DNA of 64,000 nucleotides from Halomonas litopenaei (GCF_017303055.1 NZ_JAEKJT010000008.1:62001-126000), one strand, 5' to 3'. Numbered from the stretch's first letter, positions 54,180 through 64,000 are shown. Notes: a model not told the origin generated them from the letters alone. Numbers and translations are program-made.

Positions 54180-54711
54180 GGATCGCACGGCGGCCAGCGC
54201 AGGCCGGCGTCTGGACGATGCTGACCTTGCCCTGATCGAGGCGACCCAGGACGGCTTGCCTCTGGTGGCCGACCCCTGGACCGCAGTCGGGGAGCGTATC
54301 GGCATGTGTGGCGAGGAAGTGCTGGCGCGCTTCCAGCGACTGCTGCTCACGGGAGTGCTGCGGCGCATGGCGGCGGTGCCCAACCACTACCGGCTGGGCT
54401 ACCTGGCCAACGGCATGACGGTGTGGGATATCGATGACGCGCGGATAGCTGATATCGGTCGTCGTCTGGCGCAATGGCCCGGCGTCAGCCACTGCTACCG
54501 TCGACCCCGCCGCGGCCCCGACTGGCCCTACAACCTGTTCGTGATGCTGCATGGCCATCAGCGTGAGGAGGTCGAGCGCCAGGCCGAGCAACTGCGCGAG
54601 CTGATGGGAGACGCCTGCCGTGACCATCAGATCCTGTTCAGCACCCGCATTCTCAAGAAGACGGGACTGAGGCTGACGCGTCGGCAACGGGAGGCATCAT
54701 GTTCCGAGTAA
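54154..54711 (+). CDS. nirH: Siroheme decarboxylase subunit NirH
   Basis: The 185-residue protein is of the L/H type, with WTAVGERIGMCGEEVLARFQRLL, RRMAAVPNHYRLG and GPDWPYNLFVMLHG. The ATG at 54154 lies inside nirG and has a very strong AAGGAGGAGG ribosome site. The four genes form two D/G-type and two L/H-type partners in alternating order, consistent with heteromeric decarboxylase complexes. Confidence 0.88.
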   Translation: MSISIYRSEDRTAASAGRRLDDADLALIEATQDGLPLVADPWTAVGERIGMCGEEVLARFQRLLLTGVLRRMAAVPNHYRLGYLANGMTVWDIDDARIADIGRRLAQWPGVSHCYRRPRRGPDWPYNLFVMLHGHQREEVERQAEQLRELMGDACRDHQILFSTRILKKTGLRLTRRQREASCSE

Positions 54712-55874
54712 CCCGCTACATCGACAGCCTGCTGCATCCGGCACCGTTGCCTCCCGCGCGCCAGCCGCCGGGGCCGGTGGTGATCTGGAATCTGATTCGC
54801 CGCTGCAACCTGACATGTCGTCACTGCTACACCGTATCGGCGGATATCGACTTCGCCGGCGAGCTGACCACCAACGAGGCGCTGGGGGTGCTCGATGACC
54901 TCAAGGCGTTCCATGTGCCCGCGCTGATTCTGTCCGGGGGCGAACCGTTGATGCGGCCGGACATCTTCACCCTGTCCCGCCATGCCAAGGCGCTGGGGCT
55001 CTATATCGGGCTATCCACCAACGGCACCCTGATCACCGAAGACAATATCGACGCCATCCAGAACGCCGGCTACGACTACGTCGGCATCAGCATCGATGGG
55101 CTTGAGGCGACTCACGACCAGATTCGCCAGCGCAAGGGCGCCTTCCGCGATTCCCTGGCCGCGGTGCGGCTGTGCAAGGATCGCGGCATCAAGGTGGGGC
55201 TGCGCTTCACCCTGACCCGGGACAACCATGCCCAGTTCGATGACATTCTGGCGCTGACCGCCGATCACGATGTGGACAAGTTCTACCTGTCCCACCTCAA
55301 CTACGGGGGCCGCGGGCATCGTCATCGCAAGCACGATGCCTGGCACGACATGACCCGGGATGCCATGACGCGGCTGTTCGAGCGCTGCCGGGATGAGCTG
55401 GTCGCCGGTATCACCCGCGAGTACGTCACCGGCAACAACGATGCCGATGGGCCCTTCCTGCTGCGCTGGGCCAGCCAGCACTACCCGAATCGGGCGGTCG
55501 ATCTCGAGGCACGCCTGCGCGCCTGGGGCGGCAACGCCAGCGGTGAATACATCGCCAATATCGACAACCTCGGCAACGTTCATCCTGACTCCTTCTGGTG
55601 GGATCACCACCTCGGCAATGTCCGCAGCCGTCCCTTCTCCGAGATATGGCGCCAGGCCGACGACCCCTTGATGCTGGGGTTCCGCACCCGACCAAGGCCG
55701 CTCAAGGGACGTTGCGGCGCTTGCCGTTACCTGGCCATCTGCAATGGCAACACGCGGGTTCGTGCCTTCAAGACTCAGGGGGATGCCTGGGCCGAGGATC
55801 CGGGCTGCTACCTCAGCAACGAAGAGATCGGCGTGGCTGACGCCTCTTCCTCGATGATTCTGACGTCCGCCTGA
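54699..55874 (+). CDS. nirJ: Radical SAM heme d1 synthase NirJ
   Basis: The 391-residue protein has the radical SAM cluster motif CNLTCRHC (C36, C40, C43), the GGEPLMRPDIF loop and a C-terminal SPASM-like cysteine set (KGRCGACRYLAICNGNTRVRA and DPGCYLS). NirJ replaces the propionates of didecarboxysiroheme by oxo groups on the way to heme d1. GGGAGG precedes the ATG, which lies 13 bases inside nirH. Confidence 0.94.
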   Translation: MFRVTRYIDSLLHPAPLPPARQPPGPVVIWNLIRRCNLTCRHCYTVSADIDFAGELTTNEALGVLDDLKAFHVPALILSGGEPLMRPDIFTLSRHAKALGLYIGLSTNGTLITEDNIDAIQNAGYDYVGISIDGLEATHDQIRQRKGAFRDSLAAVRLCKDRGIKVGLRFTLTRDNHAQFDDILALTADHDVDKFYLSHLNYGGRGHRHRKHDAWHDMTRDAMTRLFERCRDELVAGITREYVTGNNDADGPFLLRWASQHYPNRAVDLEARLRAWGGNASGEYIANIDNLGNVHPDSFWWDHHLGNVRSRPFSEIWRQADDPLMLGFRTRPRPLKGRCGACRYLAICNGNTRVRAFKTQGDAWAEDPGCYLSNEEIGVADASSSMILTSA

Positions 55875-55887
55875 ACGGGAGACCACC

Positions 55888-56691
55888 ATGTTTATCCAAG
55901 CCCTCAAGGAGCAACTCGGTGAAGCGCCACTCTCCCCGGGAGAAGTCGCTATCGTGGGCGCAGGCCCCGGCGACCCTGGGCTTCTCACCCTGCGAGCTCT
56001 TTGCCTGCTCAACCAGGCCGACTGCCTCGTCTACGACCGCCTGGTGTCACCCGATGTCATGGCCTTGGCGCCGCAGGCGGCCCAGCGCTTCTATGTCGGC
56101 AAGGCGTCGCGCTGTCATGCCCTGACCCAGGACGAGACCAACCAGCTGCTGGTACGCCTGGCGGTGACCGGCAAGCGCGTGGTGCGTCTCAAGGGTGGCG
56201 ACCCCTTCATCTTCGGTCGCGGCGGTGAAGAGGCCGAGATGCTGGTGGACAACGGTATTCCGTTTCGCGTCGTGCCGGGCATCACTTCGGCCCAGGGCTG
56301 CAGTGCCTACGCGGGCTTTCCATTGACCCATCGCGACTACGCGCAGGGTGTGACCTTTGTCACTGGGCATGCCCGTGCCGATGGCAGCCTGAACCTGGAC
56401 TGGCCCGCGCTGGCCAGTCGTCGGCACACCCTGGTGTTCTATATGGGGCTGACCAATGCCGAGCTGATTCGCCAAGAGCTGCTGGCCAACGGCATGCCGT
56501 CACGGCTCCCGGTGGCGTTGATCGAACGCGGCACCACGCCGCAGCAGCGACGGATCATCACGACCCTGGACCGCCTGCCGGACACCATCCGCGACGAGTC
56601 GCTGACGCCGCCTACGCTGATCGTGGTGGGTGAAGTGGTGTCACTGGCTGCACGCCTCGACGCAGGCTGTCTGGCGGAGGCGGTGGCATGA
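55888..56691 (+). CDS. nirE: Uroporphyrinogen III C-methyltransferase NirE
   Basis: The 267-residue SAM-dependent methyltransferase has VGAGPGDPGLLTLRA, LKGGDPFIFGRGGEEAE and VVPGITSAQGCSAYAG, the standard blocks of the family. It makes precorrin-2, the first committed compound of heme d1 (and siroheme) synthesis. Its place between nirJ and nirN marks it as NirE rather than a siroheme or cobalamin paralogue. It overlaps nirN by ATGA. Confidence 0.93.
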   Translation: MFIQALKEQLGEAPLSPGEVAIVGAGPGDPGLLTLRALCLLNQADCLVYDRLVSPDVMALAPQAAQRFYVGKASRCHALTQDETNQLLVRLAVTGKRVVRLKGGDPFIFGRGGEEAEMLVDNGIPFRVVPGITSAQGCSAYAGFPLTHRDYAQGVTFVTGHARADGSLNLDWPALASRRHTLVFYMGLTNAELIRQELLANGMPSRLPVALIERGTTPQQRRIITTLDRLPDTIRDESLTPPTLIVVGEVVSLAARLDAGCLAEAVA

Positions 56692-58256
56692 AGCTCGCAG
56701 GGCTGCTCGGTGCGGCGCTCCTGGGTGTGATGCCGGGGCTGGCCATGGCGGCGACCACCGCCGGCAGTGCGGCACCGTCGCCGCTCTATCAGGAACACTG
56801 TGCCAGTTGCCATGGGGCCGACCGCCTGGGTGCCATGGGGCCGGCGCTATTGCCTCAGAACCTGGGGCGGATCAAGCCCGAGGAAGTGCGGCAGGTGATT
56901 GCCGAGGGACGCCCGGCCACCCAGATGCCGGGGTTTGCCGATGTTCTGGACGCCGCACAGGTCGATACCCTGAGCGACTGGGTACTCAGTGATCCGCCGG
57001 TAACGCCGGACTGGACGCTGGACGACATCCGTGCCAGTCAGGTGGTGACGCATCCCTTGGGGAGCCTCGACGACAGCCCCGAGTTCGACGCTGATCCCCA
57101 GAATCTGTTTGTGGTGGTGGAGACCGGCGATCACCATGCCAGCGTGCTGGACGGTGACACCTTCGAGCGCTTGGCCCGCTTTCCTACCCGCTTTGCCCTG
57201 CACGGCGGTCCCAAGTACAGCCCCGATGGTCGCTATGTCTATTTCGGCTCCCGCGATGGCTGGATCACCAAGTTCGACCTCTACCACTTTGAGGTAGTGG
57301 CAGAAGTGCGCGCAGGCATCAATATGCGCAATATCGCGGTGTCTGCCGACGGCCTTTATGTGATGGCCGCCAACACCCTGCCGGGCAATCTGGTGCTGTT
57401 CGATGCCCACGAGCTTGACCCGTTGCGGGTCTATCCCGCCGTCGATAGCGAGGGTCATGGCTCCCGGGTCAGCGCCGTCTATGCCGCGCCTCCTCGTCAT
57501 AGCTTCATCGCCGCGCTCAAGGACGTGAAGGAAGCCTGGGAAATCCCCTGGCCGGTCGCTCCGGAGCCGGTGGTGGCTACCGGCCATATGGCCGAACCGC
57601 TCAGTGATGCTGGCCTGCCCGCGACGGACAGCTTCGAGGTGCGCCGGATTCCCGTACCGGACTACCTGGACGACTTCTTCTTTGACCCTGAGTACCGGCG
57701 CCTGATCGGTGCCTCCCGGGGCGGCAGCGGCGCCATGGTCATCGATCTGAACAGCGGCGCCAAGCTCGCCGACCTGCCGCTGTCAGGGATGCCGCACCTG
57801 GGCTCCGGGATTACCTGGGAGACCGGCGGTCGCCGGGTGATGGCGATTCCCCACCTGGCCAAGGCAGAAGTGTCGATCATTGATATGGACGACTACTCCC
57901 TGGTGAAGACGCTGCATACCGACGGCCCCGGCTTTTTCATGCGCAGTCACGCCAACTCCCGCTACGCCTGGACCGATGTCTTCTTTGGCCCGAACCGGGA
58001 CCGCGTCCACGTGATCGACAAGGATCGCCTCGAGATCGTGGAGACGCTGATCCCTGAGCCCGGCAAGACTTCTGCCCACGTGGAATTCGACCGCAACGGC
58101 GAGACGCTGCTGCTGAGCCTGTGGGAGCGCGATGGCGCGGTGATCGCCTACGACGCCGACACCCTGGAGGAAATCACCCGCATTCCCATGGACAAGCCAT
58201 CGGGCAAGTACAACGTGTGGAACAAGACCCACTACGAAGAGGGCACCTCGCATTGA
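56688..58256 (+). CDS. nirN: Dihydro-heme d1 dehydrogenase NirN
   Basis: The 522-residue periplasmic cytochrome has a signal peptide (LLGAALLGVMPGLAMA), heme c site HCASCHG (C38, C41, H42) and a d1-type propeller, ending in KPSGKYNVWNKTHYEEGTSH. It introduces the last double bond of heme d1 and helps hand it to NirS. It differs from NirS by the shorter N-terminus and the lack of the nirS distal HQHPEF block. It closes the nir operon; no clear terminator follows. Confidence 0.93.
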   Translation: MKLAGLLGAALLGVMPGLAMAATTAGSAAPSPLYQEHCASCHGADRLGAMGPALLPQNLGRIKPEEVRQVIAEGRPATQMPGFADVLDAAQVDTLSDWVLSDPPVTPDWTLDDIRASQVVTHPLGSLDDSPEFDADPQNLFVVVETGDHHASVLDGDTFERLARFPTRFALHGGPKYSPDGRYVYFGSRDGWITKFDLYHFEVVAEVRAGINMRNIAVSADGLYVMAANTLPGNLVLFDAHELDPLRVYPAVDSEGHGSRVSAVYAAPPRHSFIAALKDVKEAWEIPWPVAPEPVVATGHMAEPLSDAGLPATDSFEVRRIPVPDYLDDFFFDPEYRRLIGASRGGSGAMVIDLNSGAKLADLPLSGMPHLGSGITWETGGRRVMAIPHLAKAEVSIIDMDDYSLVKTLHTDGPGFFMRSHANSRYAWTDVFFGPNRDRVHVIDKDRLEIVETLIPEPGKTSAHVEFDRNGETLLLSLWERDGAVIAYDADTLEEITRIPMDKPSGKYNVWNKTHYEEGTSH

Positions 58257-58493
58257 CTGGCCAGGCCCTCCGCCGGCGCCGGGCGGCGCCGCTGGGCCGG
58301 CGATCGGATGGCTGACAGGCTTGGCCGAAAGGTGCCTGCTTCAATCCAACGTTTAAAACAATCGTCGCAGTCAGGATTGACCCGCCAGGGTCGGGCTCGG
58401 ATAGTGGAAAGGTGCATTACGCCCACACGGAGACCCCGCGTGACCAGTGCATCGGCTCACGCCGGGCTTCCATACACCTCTGGAGCTGAATCC

Positions 58494-59531
58494 ATGCGAC
58501 ACAATAACAAGACGTTGCTGAACCTCTCTCTTGCTGCAGCTGCTGCCATGGCGCTTGGCGCTGCCAGCAGTGCCTCTGCGGCCACCCTGGACGACGTGTC
58601 CTCTCGCGGTGAGCTGCACTGTGGCGTCAACGTGGGCCTGTCGGGCTTTTCCTCGCCGGATGAAAACGGCAAGTGGCAGGGTCTCGACGTAGAAACCTGC
58701 CGAGCGATTTCCGCTGCGGTATTCGGTGACGCCGACAAGGTGGTCTACACCCCGCTGACCGCCAAGGAGCGCTTTACCGCGCTGCAGTCCGGCGAAATCG
58801 ATGTGCTCTCGCGCAATACCACCTGGACCGCGACCCGTGACAACTCGCTGGGACTCAATTTCACCACCACCACCTTCTATGACGGTCAGGGCTTCATGGT
58901 GGCCAAGGATCTGGGTATCGGCAGCCTCGAGGACCTGAACGGCGCCTCTATCTGCATCCAGTCCGGCACCACCCACGAGCTCAACCTGGCGGATTACTTC
59001 CCGGCCAAGGGCATCGACATCAACACCGTGACCTTCGATACCCCGGACCAGACCGCGTCGGGCTTCGCCAGCGGCCGCTGTGACGTGCTCACCTCGGACA
59101 CCTCTCAGCTCAGCGCCCTGCGCCTGCAGCTGCCGGAGCCTGACAGCGTCGAAATCCTGACCGAGCTGATTTCCAAGGAACCGCTGGGCCCGGTTGTCGC
59201 CCAGGGTGACGATCAGTGGTTCGATATCGTCAAGTGGACGGTCTTCGCCATGGTCAATGCCGAGGAGCTGGGGATCACCCGCGACAACGTCGAGCAAATG
59301 AAAAATGATCCGCCCAACCCCCAGGTGGCGCGTCTGCTCGGCGTTGATGGCACCTACGGTGAGCAGCTTGGCCTGTCCAATGACTGGGCCTACAACATCG
59401 TGTCTCAGGTCGGGAACTACGGTGAAGTGTTTGCCGATACCGTCGGCGAGAACTCTCCGTTGGGCATCAGCCGTGGCATGAATGCGCTGTGGAACGAGGG
59501 TGGCATCCTCTACGCGCCGCCGATCCGCTGA
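58494..59531 (+). CDS. aapJ: Polar amino acid ABC transporter binding protein (AapJ/BztA-like)
   Basis: The 345-residue protein has a signal peptide (LNLSLAAAAAMALGAASSASA) and the family segments GELHCGVNVGLSGFSSPDENGKWQGLDV, DVLSRNTTWTATRD and LEDLNGASICIQSGTTHE. Relatives bind glutamate, glutamine, aspartate and other L-amino acids in the periplasm. The ATG at 58494 with GGAG upstream was chosen because the signal peptide starts there; an open frame further upstream is not used. Confidence 0.92.
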   Translation: MRHNNKTLLNLSLAAAAAMALGAASSASAATLDDVSSRGELHCGVNVGLSGFSSPDENGKWQGLDVETCRAISAAVFGDADKVVYTPLTAKERFTALQSGEIDVLSRNTTWTATRDNSLGLNFTTTTFYDGQGFMVAKDLGIGSLEDLNGASICIQSGTTHELNLADYFPAKGIDINTVTFDTPDQTASGFASGRCDVLTSDTSQLSALRLQLPEPDSVEILTELISKEPLGPVVAQGDDQWFDIVKWTVFAMVNAEELGITRDNVEQMKNDPPNPQVARLLGVDGTYGEQLGLSNDWAYNIVSQVGNYGEVFADTVGENSPLGISRGMNALWNEGGILYAPPIR

Positions 59532-59684
59532 GACCAGGGCGGGCCTGACCAGGCCCGTCTTGACCCTGCGGGGTTGCTAGCGCCCTGAGCGAGGGCGGTG
59601 AACGGCCTCGCTCAGCCCCCCGTACGACGCGGCCCTGGCGAGTGCCGGGGCCGTCCGAGTTCCTGCGGATCGAGTGATGCCACC

Positions 59685-60860
59685 ATGTCCACCCCCCCTA
59701 TTGAACGGACGCCGCTGTGGCGGCGCCCCGCCTTTCGTGCGCTGATCATTCAGGCGCTGCTGCTGGCAGGCCTTGTGGCACTGATCGCGATGATGATTGG
59801 CAACGCCCTGACCAACCTAGAGGCCAGGGGTATCACCACTGGCTTTGCGTTTCTTGGCGAGCGCTCCGGCTTCTCGATTCCCCAGACGCTGATCGACTAT
59901 TCCGGCGACAGCAGCTATGCCCGTACCTTCGTGGTGGGGCTTTTGAATACGCTGCTGGTGTCGGCGCTCGGGATCATTGCGGCCACCCTTATCGGCTTTG
60001 CCGTGGGCATCGCCAGGCTGTCGCCCAATTGGCTTTTGGCCCGTCTGGCCGCTGCCTTTGTCGAGATCTTTCGTAACATCCCCCTGCTGGTACAGATCCT
60101 GTTCTGGTACTTCGCGGTGCTTCAGGCCTTGCCCAGCCCACGTCAAAGCCTGTCGCTGTTCGAGGCCTTCTTTCTCAACGTGAGAGGGCTGATCGTGCCG
60201 GCACCGGTGCCGGAGCCGGGCTTTGGACTGACCCAGCTGGCTGTGCTGGTGGCAGTGGTTGCGGTCGTGGTGCTGGGACGCTACGCCAAACGCCTGCAGC
60301 AGCGCACCGGCAAGGCTCTGCCCGTCTACTGGCTCGGTGCCGGGCTGATCATCGGCCTGCCACTGGTGGTATTTGTCGCCAGCGGTATGCCGCTCGGCTG
60401 GGAGACGCCTGCCCTCAAGGGCTTCAACTTCGCCGGTGGTGTCACCATCATTCCTGAGTTGATGGCGCTGTGGCTGGCACTATCGATCTACACCGCATCG
60501 TTCATCGCGGAAATCGTGCGTTCCGGCATCCAGTCGGTACCCAAGGGGCAGGTCGAGGCGTCCCGGGCCATCGGCCTGCCAGGCAATATCACCCTGCGCA
60601 AGGTGGTGATTCCCCAAGCCATGCGGGTGATCGTGCCGCAGTTGACCAGTCAGTACCTGAACCTGATCAAGAACTCGTCGCTGGCCACCGCCATCGGCTA
60701 TCCCGACCTGGTGGCAGTGTTCGCCGGGACCAGCCTGAACCAGACCGGCCAGGCCATCGAGATCATTGCCATGACCATGGCGGTCTACCTGACCATCAGC
60801 CTGGTGGTGTCGGCGTTGATGAACGTCTACAACGCCCGCACCCTGTTGAAGGAGCGCTAA
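59685..60860 (+). CDS. aapQ: Polar amino acid ABC transporter permease (AapQ-like)
   Basis: The 391-residue membrane protein has about eight segments. The first periplasmic loop (GITTGFAFLGERSGFSI) and the large middle part are typical of AapQ/BztB. FVEIFRNIPLLVQILFWYF and the EAA loop EASRAIGLPGNITLRKVVIPQAMR contact the ATPase. It starts about 150 bases behind aapJ with only a weak ribosome site. Confidence 0.92.
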   Translation: MSTPPIERTPLWRRPAFRALIIQALLLAGLVALIAMMIGNALTNLEARGITTGFAFLGERSGFSIPQTLIDYSGDSSYARTFVVGLLNTLLVSALGIIAATLIGFAVGIARLSPNWLLARLAAAFVEIFRNIPLLVQILFWYFAVLQALPSPRQSLSLFEAFFLNVRGLIVPAPVPEPGFGLTQLAVLVAVVAVVVLGRYAKRLQQRTGKALPVYWLGAGLIIGLPLVVFVASGMPLGWETPALKGFNFAGGVTIIPELMALWLALSIYTASFIAEIVRSGIQSVPKGQVEASRAIGLPGNITLRKVVIPQAMRVIVPQLTSQYLNLIKNSSLATAIGYPDLVAVFAGTSLNQTGQAIEIIAMTMAVYLTISLVVSALMNVYNARTLLKER

Positions 60861-60861
60861 G

Positions 60862-62031
60862 ATGACGGACCACCCCAAGCCTCCTTCCCAGTCGCCGATC
60901 CATCCGCCGAGCGACGATTCGCTCGTGCCGGGAGCGCTCTCCACCGAGCACACCATGATCGCGGCCCGGCCAGCCCCCGTGTCGCGGCACGGTGTCAGCG
61001 GTTGGCTGCGCAGTCGGCTGTTCTCCACGCCGCTGAATTCCGTCGTCTCGCTGATCACCCTGGTGGTGATGCTGTGGGCACTGGCGCCGCTGGTGCAGTG
61101 GGCCATCATCGACGCCGACTGGATCGGCACTACCCGCGACGCCTGTACCGGTGAGGGCGCCTGCTGGGTCTTCATCAGCGCTCGCTTCGAGACCATCGTC
61201 TATGGGTTCTATCCCGTGGCGGAACGTTATCGGGTGGATATCACCCTGGCGCTGCTGGTGGCGACCATTGCTTGGCTGGTGATCCCGCGGATGCCGGCCA
61301 AGCGCTGGGTCGTGATCTTTGCCCTGGTCGGCTTTCCGTTGATCGCCTGGGTGCTGCTGCTGGGCGGCAGCTTCGGTTTGCCTGCCGTCCCTACCCGGCA
61401 GTGGGGCGGCCTGATGCTGACCTTGACGGTGGCCATCGTGGGGATTGTCGGCTCCTTGCCCCTGGGCGTGATCCTGGCGCTTGGGCGTCGCTCGCAGATG
61501 CCTCTGGTGCGCAGCCTGTCGGTGGTGTTCATCGAGTTCTGGCGAGGCGTGCCGTTGATCACCGTGCTGTTCATGGCCTCGGTGATGTTGCCGCTGTTCG
61601 TGCCCAGCGAGGTGGAGTTCGACAAGCTGCTGCGGGCGCTGATCGGCATCATGTTCTTCTGGAGCGCCTACATGGCCGAGGTGGTGCGAGGTGGTCTGCA
61701 GGCCATTCCACGCGGCCAGGAAGAGGCGGCCAAGGCGCTGGGGCTTGGCTACTGGCGGCGGATGGGGCTGATCATCCTGCCCCAGGCGCTGAAGCTGGTG
61801 ATTCCCGGCATCGTCAACACCTTCATCGCACTGTTCAAGGACACGTCCCTGGTGTTGATCATCGGTTTGTTCGACCTGCTCGCGATCATTCGCGCCGGGC
61901 TCACCGATACCAACTGGCTGGGTTTTGCCACCGAGGGCTATGTGTTCGCTGCGTTGATGTTCTGGATCTTCTGCTTCGGCATGTCCAGGTACAGCCAGTA
62001 CATCGAACGTCGCCTGCATACCGGGCACTGA
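60862..62031 (+). CDS. aapM: Polar amino acid ABC transporter permease (AapM-like)
   Basis: The 389-residue membrane protein is the partner of AapQ. Its EAA loop reads EAAKALGLGYWRRMGLIILPQALK, and FIEFWRGVPLITVLFM is the usual start of the permease core. Its long extra N-terminal segments are typical of AapM/BztC. Its ATG comes one base after the aapQ stop. Confidence 0.92.
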   Translation: MTDHPKPPSQSPIHPPSDDSLVPGALSTEHTMIAARPAPVSRHGVSGWLRSRLFSTPLNSVVSLITLVVMLWALAPLVQWAIIDADWIGTTRDACTGEGACWVFISARFETIVYGFYPVAERYRVDITLALLVATIAWLVIPRMPAKRWVVIFALVGFPLIAWVLLLGGSFGLPAVPTRQWGGLMLTLTVAIVGIVGSLPLGVILALGRRSQMPLVRSLSVVFIEFWRGVPLITVLFMASVMLPLFVPSEVEFDKLLRALIGIMFFWSAYMAEVVRGGLQAIPRGQEEAAKALGLGYWRRMGLIILPQALKLVIPGIVNTFIALFKDTSLVLIIGLFDLLAIIRAGLTDTNWLGFATEGYVFAALMFWIFCFGMSRYSQYIERRLHTGH

Positions 62032-62103
62032 CAACAGCGGGCCGGAGGCACCTATGGGGTGTCTCCTGGCCGATACCAAGACAAGTGACAGGGGGACGCC
62101 GCC

Positions 62104-62874
62104 ATGACGGCCCAAGCGACCAGTGCAGCCAGCAATGATGCGCCGATGATCGAGATCAGCGGACTCAACAAGTGGTATGGAGATTTTCACGTGCTCAGGG
62201 ATATCGACCTGAGCGTCAAACCCGGTGAGCGCATCGTGATCTGCGGCCCTTCCGGGTCCGGCAAGTCAACGTTGATTCGCTGTATCAACCATCTGGAGGA
62301 GCACCAGCAGGGCAGCATCACGGTGGGTGGGGTTCACATGACCCAGGACGTCAAGCGTATCGAACAGATTCGCCGTCACGTGGGTATGGTGTTCCAGCAC
62401 TTCAACCTGTTTCCCCATCTATCGGTGCTCGACAACTGCTGCATCGCTCAGACCTGGGTACAGAAGAAGCCCCGGCGCGAGGCCGAGGCGACCGCGATGG
62501 AGTTTCTCGAACGGGTGCAGATCGCCAACCAGGCCCACAAGTATCCCGGCCAGCTGTCCGGCGGCCAGCAGCAGCGCGTTGCCATCGCCCGTGCCCTGTG
62601 CCTGCGCCCGGAGGTGATGCTGTTTGATGAGCCCACCTCGGCGCTGGACCCGGAGATGATCAAGGAAGTGCTGGATGTGATGATCGAGCTGGCCCGGGAG
62701 GGCATGACCATGCTCTGCGTGACCCACGAGATGGGCTTCGCCAAGACCGTGGCGGATCGGGTCATCTTCATGGATCAGGGGCAGATCATCGAACAGGCAC
62801 CTCCCGAGGAGTTCTTCAACAACCCCCGGTCGGAGCGCACCCAGCTATTTCTCAGCCAGATTCTGGGTCACTGA
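62104..62874 (+). CDS. aapP: Polar amino acid ABC transporter ATPase (AapP-like)
   Basis: The 256-residue ATPase has Walker [11 protein letters not shown]-loop [11 protein letters not shown], signature [15 protein letters not shown], Walker [13 protein letters not shown] and switch His in VTHEMGFAK. These are the normal sequences of the polar amino acid branch. Its 3' end overlaps the convergent LysR gene by 23 bases. Confidence 0.95.
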   Translation: MTAQATSAASNDAPMIEISGLNKWYGDFHVLRDIDLSVKPGERIVICGPSGSGKSTLIRCINHLEEHQQGSITVGGVHMTQDVKRIEQIRRHVGMVFQHFNLFPHLSVLDNCCIAQTWVQKKPRREAEATAMEFLERVQIANQAHKYPGQLSGGQQQRVAIARALCLRPEVMLFDEPTSALDPEMIKEVLDVMIELAREGMTMLCVTHEMGFAKTVADRVIFMDQGQIIEQAPPEEFFNNPRSERTQLFLSQILGH

Positions 62875-63775
62875 CGGGGTCGCCCACCGCATGGTCCTGA
62901 CGGCCGTCGGCGGCGGTCGTCAGGTGCTCGATGAAGCACCGAACGCGGGCCAGTTCGCCCAGTGGTTCCGGCGTCACCAGGTAGTAGGCGTCGGCACTGC
63001 TCATGACCCGTGGCGAGGCGAGGGCGAGGCGTCCATCGGCGAGCTCCGGCTCGATCAGCAGGCGTGGAATAAGCGCCAGGCCAGCGCCCTCGATGGCCAA
63101 CCGAATCAAGGTATGAAAGGTGTCGACCCGTACGCCGTGGTAGCTGCGCTGACGGTGGATGCCCTGGTCAGCGAACCAGCGATGCCAGGCGTCAGGCCGC
63201 GTCGTCAGATGCAACAGCCGAGCCTGATCCAGCTGTGGGGTACGCGGCAAGCGCGAAGGTGCCCCAACCGCTACCACCTCCTCATCGCAGAGCCAGTGGC
63301 AGTCCAGCCCCGGCCAGCGCCCGTGGCCGTGAAACACGGCCACATCGATACCGTCGCCGGTCAGGTCGAAGGCTTCGCTACGGTCGCTCAGATGCAGGGT
63401 GATGTCGGGATGAGCCTGCAGAAAGTCAGGTAATCTCGGCGCCAGCCAGCGACTTCCGAAGGTGGGCAGGGTCGCGACTTTCAGCACGTCCCCGGCACCG
63501 TGGTAGGTCAGGATGGTGTTGGTCGACATTTCCATCTGCGCCAGGATCTTGCGCACCTCTGAGAGGTACAGCGAGCCCTCCGGCGTCAGCACCAGCTGAC
63601 GTCGCAGACGGCGGAACAGGGCGTGCTGTAACAGGGTTTCCAGCTGGGCGACCTGTTTGCTCACGGCGCTCTGGGTCATCGCCAGCTCCTGGGCTGCCCG
63701 GGTAAAGCTCAGATGGCGGGCCGCCGCTTCAAAGCACAGTAGGGTCGTGGTAGAGGGAAGGTGTCTGGGTTTCAT
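62852..63775 (-). CDS. LysR-family regulator (GcvA-like)
   Basis: The 307-residue protein has the N-terminal helix-turn-helix ([32 protein letters not shown]) and a substrate-binding domain with [23 protein letters not shown] and [13 protein letters not shown], which resemble the GcvA-type subgroup. The ATG at 63775 is preferred over an upstream TTG at 63793; neither has a clear ribosome site. It is convergent with aapP and divergent from the gene starting at 63970, which is the more likely target. Confidence 0.88.
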   Translation of the reverse strand: MKPRHLPSTTTLLCFEAAARHLSFTRAAQELAMTQSAVSKQVAQLETLLQHALFRRLRRQLVLTPEGSLYLSEVRKILAQMEMSTNTILTYHGAGDVLKVATLPTFGSRWLAPRLPDFLQAHPDITLHLSDRSEAFDLTGDGIDVAVFHGHGRWPGLDCHWLCDEEVVAVGAPSRLPRTPQLDQARLLHLTTRPDAWHRWFADQGIHRQRSYHGVRVDTFHTLIRLAIEGAGLALIPRLLIEPELADGRLALASPRVMSSADAYYLVTPEPLGELARVRCFIEHLTTAADGRQDHAVGDPVSDPESG

Positions 63776-63969
63776 AAGTTTCTGGACTGACAAGGCCGAG
63801 CATGACGATGGCCGGGATCGATATGGCCCGCCAACCGCCCTATCGGGGGGGCGGTGCGGTGCTTTGCATTCCTTTTTTTCATGCTAGCAGCGTTTTTTTT
63901 CGTTTGTCGCGGCTATTTGTCTCTGGTCTCATCGCAGGGTCCATCGCTCTAGTCAGGAGACTTGCCGGA

Positions 63970-64000
63970 ATGTCAGCCGATATCGTGACCGCCAACGAGA
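63970..64000 (+). CDS. Start of a further gene, cut by the window edge
   Basis: An ATG at 63970 follows CAGGAG at suitable spacing and opens MSADIVTANE, after which the window ends. The region before it is T-rich and lies divergent from the LysR gene. Too little is visible to name it. Confidence 0.45.
   Translation, partial: MSADIVTANE

Noticed and set aside
58257..58320. Terminator behind nirN
   Set aside because: The segment is very GC-rich with several partial inverted repeats but has no clean stem and no T-tract.
60796..62190. Open frame of 464 codons on the minus strand
   Set aside because: It lies opposite aapM, which has clear permease motifs; the peptide is full of Gln/His/Arg runs.

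Overview
The window is a 64 kb piece of a GC-rich gammaproteobacterial chromosome. The class II ribonucleotide reductase split in two, hemN, the Pseudomonas-type nir/nor gene sets and the AapJQMP and TctABC transporters all fit a Halomonas-like (Halomonadaceae) or pseudomonad-related organism able to respire nitrogen oxides. The genus is inferred. No rRNA, tRNA, CRISPR array, intact insertion sequence or prophage was seen.

Layout. (1) 1-4.9 kb, minus strand: a capsule lipid-type operon with a KpsS/RkpJ/WcbO-like protein, an LTA-synthase-type sulfatase and the start of a type I polyketide synthase that runs off the left edge. (2) 5.5-10.4 kb: a histidine phosphatase, a triple-GAF GGDEF/EAL protein, a secreted protein of unknown function and NsrR. 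(3) 10.4-17 kb: a long gene-poor stretch, then a small cytochrome c, hemN with Fnr-type boxes, and nrdJa-nrdJb with a pair of NrdR boxes. This is an anaerobiosis block. (4) 17.3-29.1 kb: mmsA and a beta-alanine:pyruvate-type aminotransferase, divergent from a GntR regulator, a complete branched-chain-type ABC transporter, an M20 N-carbamoyl hydrolase and an amidase. This is probably uptake and breakdown of a ureido or amide compound through a beta-amino acid. (5) 29.3-35.9 kb: a ThDP enzyme and a NIPSNAP protein, divergent from a YiaK-type dehydrogenase and a TctCBA transporter, with matching operator-like sites at the two ends of the shared promoter region. (6) 36.1-58.3 kb: a nitrite-to-nitrous-oxide island with hmp, norR, nnrS, norCBQD, norEF, nirCF, nirS and all heme d1 genes (nirD-L-G-H-J-E-N). 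No nitrate or nitrous oxide reductase genes are present. (7) 58.5-64 kb: an AapJQMP polar amino acid transporter, a LysR regulator and the first codons of one more gene.

How it fits together. NirS makes NO from nitrite, NorCB reduces NO to N2O, and Hmp, NorR, NnrS and the more distant NsrR handle NO stress. NirE, NirDLGH, NirJ, NirF, NirN and NirC build heme d1 for NirS. HemN and NrdJ supply heme and deoxynucleotides without oxygen. Fnr/Dnr-like boxes lie upstream of hemN, between nirC and nirS, and upstream of norC.

Across the window there are many short tandem duplications (10-27 bp units). Several sit in protein termini or cover stop codons, which suggests recurrent replication slippage.
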